Of a DNA stretch of 64,000 nucleotides, positions 35,936 to 48,090 are shown in pieces. The stretch is from Paramecium pentaurelia (lineage: Eukaryota > Ciliophora > Oligohymenophorea > Peniculida > Parameciidae): the NCBI GenBank assembly GCA_905183005.1, contig CAJJDO010000034.1:563868-627867 (forward strand), given 5' to 3'. How positions within the stretch are numbered: the first letter of the stretch is position 1; the number at the start of each line of letters is the position of its first letter. The position numbers and the translations under genes were made by a program. Below the pieces are notes generated by a model. That model was given only the letters and a program-made list of their open reading frames with translations, was not told the DNA's origin and did not search any database.

Positions 35936-36765
35936 TCTAATTACTTAATAAGTTAACTTGATAAATTTTATTTTAAATTATATTCTTTAAATCGTTAACA
36001 AATAAGCTTAGAATTGAATAAATGCAACATAAAAATGAATAAAAATTTCATTCATTATTGTAATTTTATGGCATAAACATAAATAGAGTATGATTTAAAA
36101 CGAATCATTGTATCCCAGAACTTAGTTATTTATGATAAAATATTATTCTATTTTTACAATAAGAAGTCGCCAAAACAGATAAAATATATAATAAGATTTT
36201 TCTTTTTTAGATATAAATCCATTGTAATAAAAATATTTGAATCTCAATATAATTCAGAGGGTTTTTTTTGGATGCTTTGTGGAACTCATTTCAATTTTAT
36301 GAATTAAAAGTGTACAATAGGGGAATCAATAAAGTTAGAATTCAATTTATAAATAGTAAACAAACCACATGTCAAAAATATTTATGGTACAAAAGTATCA
36401 AAGTAATCTTTAATTAAAGTTTAAGCAAAAAAAAATATAGTTTAAAATAGTAATTAGAAACAGAGAGAACTAAGGATTAAATCTTATATTTAGTAAAATA
36501 TTATTTTCATTTATATTAGAGATATATATAATAAATGTGATTCTTTATCTGGATTAAAGAATTCTAAAGTCATGAATTTATTTCCTATTATTATTGATGT
36601 TTTATTAGAAAGTATTTGTAATAATTACAAGAATTGAAAAACTAAGAAACTCTACAAACCATTCGAATACAGAAAAGTTTGATGACCGTTAGCCAATCAA
36701 TATAAGAGATGAAAATATGAGAATAATAACTATTTATTAATAAATTATATAAAAAAAGATTTAAA
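35936..36765. other. Non-coding spacer between divergent genes
   Basis: About 0.8 kb with no trusted frame; it separates the E2 gene start from the Rieske gene start, so it should contain both promoters. No clear motif is seen beyond A+T runs. Confidence 0.5.
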
Positions 36766-37651
36766 ATGATTAGTGGAGCATTCCGAAGATCATTTATAGG
36801 CAGAGCTCACTTTGGTCTTGTTTCAGAATATAATAGTAGAGTCAACTAGAAGTTATACAAGGGAGTATAAGTATCAGAAGCACCACAATTCTTTACAACA
36901 TCTGCGAGACCAGGAAATTTTGGAGATCATATTGATTTCAAAGTTTAAATGGATAACTGGTTTGATGAAAATAGGTAATCATAGTTTAGATATTTAATAT
37001 AGAGTCCATAATGAACACGAAACTGAAATAAAAAGAACATAAATTTATGCATTGAATGCTGTTTATTATGGTGGATTGCTTTCTTTTGCAAGATTGTTTG
37101 CAGTAGGACTTATAGGCAGATTAAATGGTTGGAAGAGATATGATAGAGACACATACCTTGAGATGGAGTAATCATTAACATTTAGTGCATAGCATCGGAG
37201 ATTTACCACCAGGTGAAGTCATGTAAATTGTTTGGAATGGTACACCAGTATTCATTAGAAGATTGACATAATAAGAAATCAAGGATGAAGATAACTTACC
37301 AAAAGAAACAATTTTAGATCCAAGGTATATTCTTAAATTTAATTGTTAGTTCTGAAGTTGTTCTTACAAATTGTGGAAACACTAAAGTTTTGGTTGTTAG
37401 TGCATTGTGCACACATTTGGGATGTATTCCAATCCCATATTTAGGTGCTTATAATGTAAAATGATCATTTACAATTATAGGGTTGGGTGTGCATTTGTCA
37501 TGGTTCAGTATATGACAAATATGCAAGAGTAAGACAAGGACCAGCATTGTAAAATTTACCATTCATTAATAACTCAATTTATGATGATGTTATTGTTTGC
37601 ATTGAAGAAATGAAATTCCCAAGAGAACCAAGTTAAAGATATTGGACTTGA
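36766..37651 (+). CDS. Rieske iron-sulfur subunit of the cytochrome bc1 complex
   Basis: The model gives 260 aa after four introns (28, 25, 25, 25 bases). A basic N-terminus without acidic residues (MISGAFRRSFIGRAHFG) fits mitochondrial import. A single hydrophobic anchor (YYGGLLSFARLFAVGLIG) precedes the head domain. The head domain has IGDLPPGEVMQIVWNGTPVFIRR, the first cluster-binding loop CTHLGCIP (about residue 188) and the second, CICHGSVYD (about 207). These hold the two Cys and two His ligands of the 2Fe-2S centre plus the disulfide Cys pair. It transfers electrons from ubiquinol to cytochrome c1 in the inner mitochondrial membrane. Confidence 0.95.
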
Positions 37652-37697
37652 AACAGCAATACATATATATTATATTAAATAACACAACAATCAATAT

Positions 37698-38174
37698 TCA
37701 AAAATCAATTAAATTTTAGTTTTGGGACTATTATTATTACTATTATGGTTGTTATTGATTCTGTTGCGGCTATTAAAATTATGCATAAGTTTATTAATTC
37801 ACTATCTAATTTTGAGTCTGTTGTTGTGGAAGAACATTAAGTGGTTATGATACCGAAGTTGATTGATTTTAATTATTTTGAACGTCCCAACTAATCCTTG
37901 TTGCTTTAATTAAGATGCGATTATTGAATAACGGAATCTGAGATGTGTCTGTAGGTAAATCAAGCCAGACTGTATTATGCATTGTTTTATATCTAAATCT
38001 AAAGATATATTCTCCCTAAAGTGGAAAACTAGTCTTAATATCTTTAAGGGTGATTTGATCAACTTGTTTACCTATTCTTGTATTTAATATATTAAATTAC
38101 CCAAAAGCATTAGGTATTTCAATATCATCATTGTCTTAAGGCACAACATAGTAGATTAGGGTAAATTATTTCAT
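37698..38174 (-). CDS. Short DIX-domain protein with Gln-rich tail, 158 aa
   Basis: Intron-free, starting MKQFTLIYYVVPQD. Residues about 3-95 follow the Dishevelled/Axin DIX fold: an opening strand (IYYVVPQD), ITLKDIKTSF for the helix (compare ITLGDFK), YIFRFRYK for the central strands (compare YKFFFKS), VWLDLPTDTSQIPLFNNRI for the closing segment (compare DDNAKLPCFNGRV), and a final strand (ILIKATRISWDV). The last 60 residues are Gln/Asn-rich. DIX domains self-assemble head to tail into dynamic filaments. In animals they sit in long proteins; here the domain stands almost alone. The domain call is by eye from motif order; a profile or structure search would settle it. Confidence 0.7.
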
Positions 38175-38202
38175 TATTTATTATTATTTGTGAATATATT
38201 AA

Positions 38203-39561
38203 TCAATTATAGACCATATATTTTTGAGTTGCTGAGAACTTTTAGTAACCTTTGATAACTTTTTCAATAGCTTCTAACAAATCCTTTTCACTAATAGCCT
38301 TTCTTCTAGCTCTGATAGCAAACATTCCTGCTTCTGTGCAAACACTTCTGATATCAGCTCCTGTTGTGTTTGGACATAATCTAAATCAAATAATTATCAA
38401 TAATAACCTTGCTAATAATTCATATCTAATATTTTTTTCCATACTCATAGTTCTTGCATGAATTTTAAATATGCCTGCTCTACCTTCTAAATCAGGTAAA
38501 GAAAATTCAACTTTTCTATCTAATCTACCAGGTCTTAACAAAGCTGGATCTAAAGTATCTGGTCTATTAGTTGCCATCAAAACCTTAATATTTCCTCTCG
38601 AATCAAAACCATCTAATTAATTAACTATCTCAAGCATAGTTCTTTAAACATCATTGTCATTTCCATCATCATGTCTAGCTCCACCTATTGCATCAATTTC
38701 ATCAAAAAAAATAATGCAAGCCTTCTTAGTTCTTGCCATCTAAAATAATTCTCTAACCATTCTTGCTCCTTCTCCTACATATTTCTAAACTAATTCTGAT
38801 CCTATTACACGAATAAAACAAGCCTAATTACAAGTTAAAAAATACTTCAGTCCTATTTGCAACAGCTCTTGCTGTCAAAGTTTTTCCTGTTCCTGGTGGC
38901 CCATACATTAAAACTCCTTTTGGTGGGTCTATACCCAATGTTATGAATTTTTCAGGATTTAACAAAGGCATTTCAACTACTTCTCTTAATTTCTTTAATT
39001 ATTCTTTGCATCCCCCTATGTCATTATATGTAACATCTGGTTTGTCTTCAACTGTCATCATTGTAACTGATGGATCTATCTTTGGTGGCAAAGGTAATTG
39101 TATTGCATATTTCTATCTTTCAACTCCAACTCTCATTCCTTCTTCTATATCAGTAGGTGCCACTTTTTCACCCAATCCTGCTACATATTTGGCAATGTGT
39201 TTAATTGTGATCATATACAAATCTTTTTATTATAAACTTGATTTGAATATTTTTGTGCATCTAGCCACTATCAATGGATGTTCCTTAATTTCATAAAAAT
39301 TTTGATACCGATGCTAATTTTTGATCAGCCACTAGATCCCATGTACTAGGAATGCTTAATCCTGTATCACTCTCTTTTATTCCTACCATTTTGTTAATAG
39401 TAGTCACAGAATTTTTATTTTCTTCCTCTAATTGTTTAATCTTTTCTGCGTAAGGTCCCATTCCATACTTTTTTAATAAGTTGATATCATTTTCATCTAA
39501 AGGCACTGTTTTTGTTTCTTTTTCCCTAAAATTTTATTGTAAAATTTAAATACTCTGTCAT
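38203..39561 (-). CDS. RPT1: 26S proteasome regulatory ATPase subunit Rpt1 (PSMC2/S7)
   Basis: The model gives 418 aa after four introns (28, 25, 22 and 27 bases). The 28-base intron lies after the first three codons, so the start is the ATG at 39559-39561 (MTEEKETK). Rpt1-specific landmarks: VPLDENDINLLKKYG, GIKESDTGLSIPSTWDL and VAPTDIEEGMRVGV. AAA motifs: GPPGTGKT (Walker A, about residue 205), IIFFDEIDA (Walker B), GSELVQKYVGEGARMVREL and NRPDTLDPALLRPGRLDRK. The C-terminus KYMVYN parallels the YMTYN end of Rpt1 orthologues. It unfolds ubiquitinated substrates as one of six ATPases in the base of the 26S proteasome. Confidence 0.97.
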
Positions 39562-39736
39562 GATAAAATATTTAAATTAATACTTATCTGAATTATAATT
39601 CTTAATTTCATTTGTTAATTATTTTAGAATCAATTCATTCTATTCTAATAATTTGAAGAAATTTTATTTTTAAAACTCATAGAATATATGCTTAAAATTT
39701 GAGTTGATCACTAAAAATTAAATAATAATTTTTATT

Positions 39737-40560
39737 ATGAATTTAGTTGATCAAATATAAAGATAATTCCAAGAACTCTCTAAAATTTTTCTTAATTGTA
39801 AGATTTTTATTAATCTGTTTTAGGTATATTTGAAGTATCAATCAATTTAGACCAAAATAATCAACAACTTTTAAGATTAGAACAAATCATTAAATAAGCC
39901 GCAATTGATATTTTAGAAGAATTTCCGCTATAAAAAGAAATCAATTAATAACAGAAGTAGATTAAACCTAGTCAACAGTCTTTTCAGATTAAAATAAAAG
40001 GAAGAGTTGAAAAATAAAATTAGAACAATAATACTTAACAAGAAAATACAAAAGCCTTAAAAAGTTAGGCACCTTAAGAAGATAATAAAATTGAATAGCT
40101 CATACCACAAATAACATTAAAACAACCTTTTAATTAGACATGCTTTCTCTGTTAAAATAACAATATTTTGAAGTAGTAAACTAGTAAGATAATTAATGAT
40201 AATCAATATTTTTATCACATGGAATGTTTCACAAAAGCTAAATTTAATCATTTAGGTATGGATAAAATGTTAGAAATATTTAAAACTAAAATTTGTAAAA
40301 TTTGCAATAAAAAAGGGGCATATTATTAATGTGAAAATTGCGAATTATGGTATCACTATGTTTGTATGTCAGAATTATATCAGAATAATAAAGAATGTAT
40401 TGATTGCCCTTGCAAACCAATAGATATATTCTAAGCATAAGAAATTGATATTTAAGTAGAAGATGTTCCAAGTAAAAAAAAAATAAAAATTGACCATATA
40501 TCACAAAACACAGATTTATTTTCTGATATCTCTTTTAAAAAAGAATTAAAATTAATGTGA
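39737..40560 (+). CDS. PHD/extended-PHD-like zinc finger protein, 265 aa
   Basis: One 26-base intron (near 39796-39821) and a Gln-rich N-terminal half. From about residue 130 the sequence shows a zinc pattern: TCFLCQNN, then YHMECFTKAKF, then KICKICNKKGAYYQCENCELWYH with VCM following, and a closing CIDCPC. A half-module C-x2-C...H-x2-C followed by C-x2-C...C-x2-C...H-x2-C resembles the extended PHD fingers of chromatin proteins. A short Lys-rich stretch (SKKKIKI) near the end could be a nuclear signal. Chromatin reading is an inference from fold. Confidence 0.78.
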
Positions 40561-40622
40561 TTTATTAAATTTATACAACTTATAATATTTTTTAACTATT
40601 TTTAGATTATATTAAGTTATGT

Positions 40623-43560
40623 TCAAGATCTTGTATGGCTAATGTGATGAATAGATTAAGATCGCGCTAATGTTTTCTTCAATTTTTTTTTTTTTAATTT
40701 TATTGGTAATTTTTTTACTTTTTTTAATTTGGCTACAACCTATTCCAAATTAAATCCTGTATCATAAAATTCCATATCTGTTTATGTATCTATTTCACAT
40801 TCTTAGGCAGCCATTTACTTAGAAATTTCTATTTCTATTAACAATACTTAATCTATATTATAATGTTTAGTTTAATATGAAGACTAGGATTATAATTATA
40901 ATTATATTGATTATTACAGTTGTTATGATTATTATTGTTACATTTGCTATTATTGCTAACCTAATGGTATTGATGATTATAATAAATTAAATTCTTCTTC
41001 AATTTTTTAGCTTTAATCCATTTTGATTTAATTTATAATCACTGTCCCTCTTTTAACATTTGATTTATTTTTTTTATCTATTGCACCAGAATCTCTTTCT
41101 TGAGTTCCACAATTTTTATATTAAACATTCTTTTAAATAGAAATTCTAGTAAGCCTTTTTTTTGACTTATTTGATTTTTCTTCATTATTTTAAATTTCTG
41201 ATTCCTTTCTTTTTGATTCTCGTTTATATAACAATAAATTCTATGAACGAATCTTTTTATCAGATTCTAATTAGGAGTTTGACTCACTTCCTTCCTATTC
41301 TGAATCTTATTGCATTTGAAACTTATTACTAATAATAAATTCAGAATTAGGTCCTAATTCATTCAAAAAACCTTTATATTCACAAAAATTGAATGCTGAA
41401 TTTTAGAGATTTCTCAGTTGGCCAATAGAGTTCTATTTATTAATAATTAATTTACATTACATTTTGAATTTTATCATGCTTCCTTAATCTATATATAAAT
41501 TTTCTTTGTTATTTCTCACCATGATCATTTTTTTTAAATAATCTCAAGTAATTAGGAGTATAAAATACAAAAGGACATCTAGTAAAAGTATGATTTTATC
41601 GGCATAATTCACATCCTCCTAATTTAACCCTCCCATTGAATTCAATCTAATGTTTAACATAATAGAAATGCTCTCTATCTCTTTGATTAAATCTTAAAAG
41701 TTCTTAAAGGTCATCATAAGTGATGTAAGCTAATTTAGAAAATTTTACAGCTCTTGTTGAAAATAAAGCAGGATGCTAAGAAATGAAAGACTTTTCATCA
41801 ATAGCTTAATTTCTTTGATATATTTTAATTATTTTATTGTTACTAATATAGGCTTCAACCTCTCCTTTTAAAATAAAATATATTCGATCAACTTTTTATC
41901 TACTAATGATATATATATTACCCTTCAACAGAGATGATTTCCTCAGGTACAAATGTTTACTCTTTGACCAAAATGCATAACTTTTCTATAAATTATTGAG
42001 AAAAATTTTATCTTATTAATTTTGAATTCTATAACAAATTCTTATAAAAGTCTATTTTAACTTCTTTGTTAAGATTCCCTGATAGATGAATCATTAATTT
42101 TTCACACTCAGACTCTGTATCTCTTTCTTGTTTTAGATAATATTCAAAAAACTTTTTCACTTTTACCTATAAATCTTTGTTTAAACCTCGTTTTTTAAGA
42201 AAAGAATCAATCATTGTCATTCTATCTCTGAGATAGTTTTTATTTTCACTCATTTAAGCAAAAATAGCTCCAATACTAGAAATAGTGTAACCAAAAATAA
42301 TTGAACTCAATAATGTAACAAAAATAACAAAAATCTTCTCATATTTGGTGACCTCAACTTACATAAATAAATGTATACTGGAATTATATCTCCATATCCT
42401 ATTGTTAAGGTTGTTATACAAGCCCAATAGAAACTGGTAATATATCGATTCTACCAATTATCGTCTGATAATTATGCTCTCTATATCCAAGTGTTATTTT
42501 CAAATTCCAATTCTTATATAGCTATAAAATGCCAAAAGCAAGCTATGATATGAGATGCAAACAAAAAAGTTGACATCAAAGATACTATATCAACTGTAGA
42601 AGCAAAATTAACTCGAAGATTAAGAGTTTCAACAATATTTTCAAATATATGCATAACCTAAATATTAACTATATACTTTTACTCTTGACACTCTGAATAA
42701 TAACACAAATTCTATATAAGGGATATTTTATCTACCAATCATAAATGGAATTATCACTATAAAGTCAAGAACAAATTTTCCTTTTAAATAATGCTTAAAT
42801 ATTTATCCTCGATTTAAAACAAGAACTCCTCTTGAATAATAAGCAACATTAAAGTTCAACAATATTTCAAACAAAAATACATACTAAGGTAATGTATCTA
42901 AGAAAAAGTCCACACCATCAACCACAGTTATATCAAAAGAGATTTTAAGCGGTATATAAAATATGTTGATCAAAAGAATTAAAAATACCACAACATCCCA
43001 TTATAATTTTAGTATATTATCTGGCTTAATTGGCTTAATAATAGAAGAGAATACACTCAAGAAATGCATATAAACTTTTAGTTTTGTTTGGAAAGATTGC
43101 TATTATAATATTTAATAATAACCCATGATCCTCCTTTTTCTCTTGCTCTTATTAATTTATGGGTCAAATAAAAACTAAAATCCGCTGCTTTGTCTCCAAT
43201 AGCTTTGAATTATCTATTATCTAGATATCTTAATTTAAATTTATCAGAATTAGTTAATAAGTACGTAACAAACCTGGCAACAAGAACTATTATATTAAGT
43301 GCTCTTTCTTTCCAAATCCTGTTTGTAAAGCCTTATTAGTTATCAAATTCATCAGAATCATCTTATGAAGCAATACTCTATTCGCTTGCATCATGAGCAA
43401 TCTTTATTTTTTCAAGCATATTAAATTAAGATTGCTTAGTTTTAAAATTAGTCAAGAATTCATCATCCTCAGTGCGTGGATTTCTTTTGCTTATTAAGAT
43501 TAAGGAATTTGCTAAATGAGGACTCGATAACATGTCTTCATTATGGTCGAAGACAGACAT
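40623..43560 (-). CDS. Cyclic-nucleotide-binding-domain potassium channel with zinc-knuckle-like C-terminus
   Basis: Cytosolic N-terminus (MSVFDHNEDML), then S1 (WDVVVFLILLINIFYIPLKI), S2 (FEILLNFNVAYYSRG), S3 (FVLDFIVIIPFMI), a weakly basic S4 (FRVSRVK), S5 with HIIACFWHF, and the pore helix plus K+ filter ACITTLTIGYGDIIP. S6 leads through a C-linker (MTMIDSFLKKRGL) to a cyclic-nucleotide-binding domain (YFILKGEVEAYI). This is the CNG/KCNH-like architecture abundant in Paramecium. After the domain comes CELCRQNHTFTRC, a C-x2-C-x3-H-x4-C cluster, then a long charged, Gln-rich tail. Small introns are visible near 41918, 42345, 42640 and 42720; not every intron was fixed. It should conduct K+ in a ciliary or plasma membrane under nucleotide or voltage control. 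Confidence 0.9.
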
Positions 43561-43974
43561 TAATTATTAATATTAAAATTTGTATTTCTTTTTTATAAGC
43601 AGAAAAAGGTTAGAAAATGCAACAAAATTATAAGAATGAATAATCTTTAATTTAAATTCACCCTGATTAATTTATTTATTACAACTAATAATTAAGTTAT
43701 GTTTGAAAAAAATTATTTTTCAAATTAATAAAATCATCATTATCAAGATAGTTTAATATTTAACTTTATATTAGAGTTTTTATAACAGATTGAGATAAAG
43801 ATTTTCTCAAAAGAAATAAAACATTAGTAGATAAAATATATAGTTTGTAGATTTATTTAATACCTTTGTAATCCTTAAAACTTTTAATTAACATTAAAAA
43901 AACTTTTGATTTTCCATTCAAATATAAAATAAGAATATAATAAATAATAAATATATTTAATTTAATTTTTCAAT
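43561..43974. other. Non-coding spacer upstream of the channel gene
   Basis: A+T-rich, no gene seen. It lies between the K+ channel start and the 3' end of the tRNA gene and should contain the channel promoter. Confidence 0.5.
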
Positions 43975-43982
43975 AAAAAAAA
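43975..43982 (-). terminator. RNA polymerase III T-run terminator of the tRNA
   Basis: On the minus strand eight T residues follow directly after the last acceptor base of the tRNA, a standard pol III stop signal. Confidence 0.8.
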
Positions 43983-44053
43983 GGACCTACTTGGATTCGA
44001 ACCAAGGTCTTGAGGGTTAAAGCCTCAGGTACTAACCACTATACGATAGATCC
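43983..44053 (-). tRNA. tRNA-Gln with anticodon UUA (reads UAA as glutamine)
   Basis: Read on the minus strand, all four arms pair. Acceptor: GGATCTA with TAGGTCC (one T-G pair). D stem: GTAT/GTAC. Anticodon stem: TGAGG/CCTCA with loop CTTTAAC. T stem: CTTGG/CCAAG with loop TTCGAAT. The loop places TTA at positions 34-36, which pairs with UAA codons. No CCA end is encoded and no intron is present. Ciliates with TAA/TAG reassigned to Gln carry exactly such tRNAs, and the arm sequences resemble tRNA-Gln rather than any suppressor of another family. It directly explains the many in-frame TAA codons in this window. Confidence 0.95.
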
Positions 44054-44202
44054 TATAGTTATTTTCTTTAGTTAGAAATACTATTTCTACATATAGTGTT
44101 ATATAAATAATAGTATAATTAAACGAAATTAAGTAGTAATAAAAATAAATATATATAATTAAATAGTGAAATTTGATTAAAATTTGATCAAAATGCAGAA
44201 AA

Positions 44203-45652
44203 TCATTTTGTATTCATTTTTTTATAATTTCTTAAAAAAAAAGATTTTGAAATTAATCTTGAGCTATCGTTATTGGTTTTTTCCCGGTTTGATTGAGGAC
44301 TCATATCAGTTTTTAGGTAAAATTTACAAGGTGAAGTTTTAACAACAGTATTAGGTGACTGATTTCTACTATTATGAAATAATAAAGGCTTTAATTTTAA
44401 AGGTTCTTTTCTAACATAGGCATTAAATCTATTTCCATTAACAAGTATTTTATTAATCTCTGGCTATAAAAAGGGATGTTTTAAAGCTTATGCAGCTGAA
44501 AATCGAATTTAAGGATCTATATCTATCAATCCTTTTAAGAAATTGATTCCACTTTTTGATATTGATGAAGTATCAGTAAAATCAATATGTCCCAAGAAAT
44601 TTTTGACTATTGTTTCTTTTGTTGTATTTGATTTAAATGGATCTTTGCCAAACATCAATTAATAGCATAAAATGCCTACACTATATATATCTACTTTCAA
44701 TCCATATTTTTATTTTCTTAATATTTCAGGAGCAACACAACCAGGTGTACCACAATATCTAAATAAATAATCATTTTCAATATTAGCTTTTTCAGCCAAA
44801 CCAAAATCAATAAGACAAATAGAATCATAACTATTTTAATTTCTTAACATGATATTGCATTTTTTAATGTCTCTATGAAATATTCCAAAACTATGCACAT
44901 AATCAAGACCTCCTAAAATAGATTTCATAATAATTTTAATTTAATCTTCATCAATTTTTCTGTCTTCTATATTACTATTGAGATCACCCCCTAATAATAA
45001 TTCTGAAATTAAAATAATTTATGAATTTGACTCAAATACTCCAAAATATTTTACGATATTAGGATGATTGAATAGTTTTAAGTATTATATTTCAAATAAT
45101 AATGATTGTTTTATTTAATAATCTGTTTCAAGTTGTGTTTTATCAAATACTTTTATTGCATAATTTATGTCATCTATTTTAGATAGAACTTAATAAACCT
45201 TAAATTAAATATAATCATTACATTAGCTGAGGATCCTCTACCAATTAGTTATATGATTTAATAATTAGAAATAAAATCTAATGAGATGCACTCTTTCATC
45301 AATACATTAATCCAATTTTATATTTGTCCATAAAGTTCAATTTTGTTTTCTTTCTTCTACAATGATATTCCTATAATTTCTTAACTTGAATTCCTTAAAA
45401 CTGTTAAAAATGCATTTGAGAAGAAGATGAATTTCTAAATATAAACTATAATGGTACATTTTTAGAATATTTAATATGCTACCTTCCAATTGAAATATTT
45501 TTTTCTTTAGTAATTTCCTTGCATTTCACAGTCAAACAAGTTGTATACATTGATTAAAAATTTACATTAGTAACCCAAAATTCTGTATCAGTAGATAACA
45601 ATGAATTTTGAATATCAAAATATTAAGGATATTGCTTATTTCTTATATGCAT
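44203..45652 (-). CDS. PH-domain serine/threonine protein kinase, 467 aa
   Basis: Two introns of 23 bases each; the first, in the PH region, restores the frame into KIELYGQIQNWINVLMKEC, the closing helix typical of PH-like domains fused to Paramecium kinases. The kinase domain has LIGRGSSANVY (glycine loop), YAIKVFDK (ATP Lys), FHRDIKKCNIM (catalytic loop), LIDFGLA (DFG), CGTPGCVAPEIL (activation segment end) and DIYSVGILCYQL. This is a complete, probably active, CAMK/ULK-like Ser/Thr kinase. The start MHIRNKQYPQ is the first ATG giving the full PH region. The tail is Ser/Lys-rich. Confidence 0.9.
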
Positions 45653-46771
45653 ATGCATATATGTTAATAATTAACTTTTTTAATAATTTAGATATTAAAC
45701 TAAGAATTAAGAGTTATTTTTTGGCATAAGCATTGCTTAATAATATATATTATTCTTTAAGTATTAAATTTAAAGGAGATATATCCTAAAAGTTATTTTA
45801 CTTAAGGTAATACTTTTTACAAGTAATCAAACTTCAAAATTTTAAATAATTTTTGTTAGATTATTTATCTTAAAGTTTGATTATATCTTATTCATTAATT
45901 AATTAATTAGTCTTTCAGAAAAACATTTGTCTGCTGGAAGAATCAGGAAAGATTTGGGACATTATTTCAAATAAATCTTAAATATTTGAATTTATACTTT
46001 ATTAAAGATTTGAAATTTAAAGATTTACTTTTTGGATTGCCTAATTAAAAATACGATATCCTCTTTCAATAAAAGTTTGATTTTTTCATTGCTGACCTTA
46101 GAAAGCTATGATAATCAAAATATATAGATGAATCAACATGAGAAAAAAATTCAAGATAATATAATATAATTGATATTCCTGTTATTGATCACAATTATAC
46201 AAACATGATTGGATTTTTATAACTAACTTTATTTCGAGATTGTTTTTAATTCTAAACATTATCAAATATTCTTACATTTTACCAAACAAATATACTAAAA
46301 GTAATAATTAAATTTTTTATTAAATTAATAATGATAAAAATCTGTAATAATTGAATAGATTAAGTTGTTGTATACTTTTTTATTTTTACTTCGTTAGATT
46401 AAATAATAGGAATTTAAAACTCTTAAATTTCACTTAATTTTGATAAAAATTTATTGATTACACAAAACAATTATATTTGCATTATTTTCAGAAATTGCGA
46501 AGCAATAAAATAAAATTTAATTAATATGTATAGTCAAAAATAGCAAACATAAAATAACAAAATTTCATTGCGATTCTAAATACAAAGATATTGATATCTA
46601 TAATTGAATAAATTTTTAAATGATAAGGTTTAAGTTTAAGTGTATCTAAAATAACTTTTAAACAAATTCATCCTAAATTAAGTGAACAAATAATTTATTA
46701 AATAAATTTTAATGATTAAATTGATAGTCACAATAAGTCATTTGAGCTAATTGATTATTCATTCTTGGTTT
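45653..46771. other. Mostly non-coding; one possible gene remnant
   Basis: On the plus strand 45911-46111 reads as a protein-like 66-residue frame (FVCWKNQERFGTLF ... FIADLRKL, TGA) with no start codon and no partner exon. The rest is A+T-rich spacer. The segment may be a relic exon or chance. Confidence 0.3.
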
Positions 46772-47474
46772 ATGTATTAATGCGCATTGACATTTTATCC
46801 TGGAAATATAGCAGAAACTTTATGGAATCAAGTAAAATATTTGACAAATTTTTCAAATTGGGCGATGTTTACTTATTTAATACCTTTTGTCATATATGAT
46901 TTCAAAAATTACAATGCTTCAAGAATTCAAGATAGATATCCATAAATTGTCAATCTATTGTTTCAAGGAATTAATCCTATTTTATTTTTGGTAATGGCAA
47001 CTTATTAAATTTTTATTATAATTGATCCTAATCTCTTAGTATTAGATGGATTTCATCCTACTTAATGGTAATTGGTAATACTTGCATATTTACATCTAGG
47101 AAATTGGCTTTTGATGTAAAACATAGTTATTGTCTTAGGCAAATCGAGTATATTTTGTATGAGCACTAGCAAATTCCTAAACTAAAGCTATTTGGATTTT
47201 TTTTCACATATACATTTATCTATTTATTTATATATGGTAAATTTAGTCAATAAAAATAGGTTGTTATTTTTTAATTAAAGGAAAACATGTTTATGGCTTC
47301 TAAAAAAATCTAAGCTTCCCAATTGTTGTTGTGATAAACATCTTTTAATTTTTAATTATATTTTCTGTAGATTTTGTTTATGGAAGAGTGACAAGATCAA
47401 ATTTTTTCAAGAAGTTTATTCTTGAAAATTATTTAATGAATAATTAAAATAGAAATCAAAAGAAAAAATAATGA
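46772..47474 (+). CDS. Multi-pass membrane protein, 226 aa
   Basis: One 22-base intron (GTATATTTTG...CACTAG, near 47151-47172); without it a competing frame ends early in a less natural sequence. The start is MYQCALTFYPGN. Five hydrophobic segments are visible, for example WAMFTYLIPFVIYDF, INPILFLVMATYQIFIII, AIWIFFHIYIYLFIY and FPIVVVINIFQFLIIFSV. The tail is basic. No family motif is recognised; the YP/HP residues near the TM ends do not decide. Length minus intron is divisible by three. Confidence 0.62.
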
Positions 47475-47494
47475 ATATTATATATTATAATTAT

Positions 47495-48090
47495 ATGATA
47501 ATGATAATATTGTTTAATATTTAGAAACTATCAAAAATAGATTTTCTGCAATTTCAAAATTAATTAGAAAATTATTAATAAAAAGTATTGACATTTTAAA
47601 TTTTAATCATGCAACCTTATTAATTGATAGGTTTTGATTAAAAAAACAAAATCACGCAGCATTCACTTAAGATTAATGAAGTAAATATTTAGAATTATTC
47701 CTCATCAATTAAATTTTAATTTCATTCATATCAAAAATGTGGGTATTAATTATGAGAAATTTTTAATCTATTCAAAAACTGTCAAATCCTACTTATAGGA
47801 AATAAAGCAAATATATCTAAGCTTTGTTTATGGCTACAGCAATTTTAATAAAAGCTAAATAAAAGAAATGAAGATCTATGTTTTACCTAGTTATACTTCC
47901 AATATTTAGACTACTCTTTTTGTTAATCTCATTCTTTTTTGACTCTCTTTTAATCAAATATTAAAAAGGATAGAATATTACATATAAATTTGCTTATTAT
48001 TTTTTTAAGAATTAAATAATAATTTTTTTAATAATTAGATTGTAAATTAATAATTAAGACTTCATAGGTTTTGAAATTTAAAATATTTGA
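47495..48090 (+). pseudogene. Broken plus-strand reading frames, probable gene relic
   Basis: A first frame (47495-47755, 86 codons, ending QKCGYQL and TGA) is protein-like. It is followed by two alternative frames that also look coding. One of them runs through an in-frame TGA between KAKQKK and RSMFYLVILPIF and then through a clear membrane segment (RLLFLLISFFFD). I could not join these by introns of normal size. It may be a decayed copy of a membrane protein gene or an unresolved multi-intron gene. Confidence 0.35.

Noticed and set aside
38943..39296. 117-codon plus-strand frame
   Set aside because: It is the antisense shadow of the Rpt1 exons, which are confirmed by strong family motifs on the minus strand.
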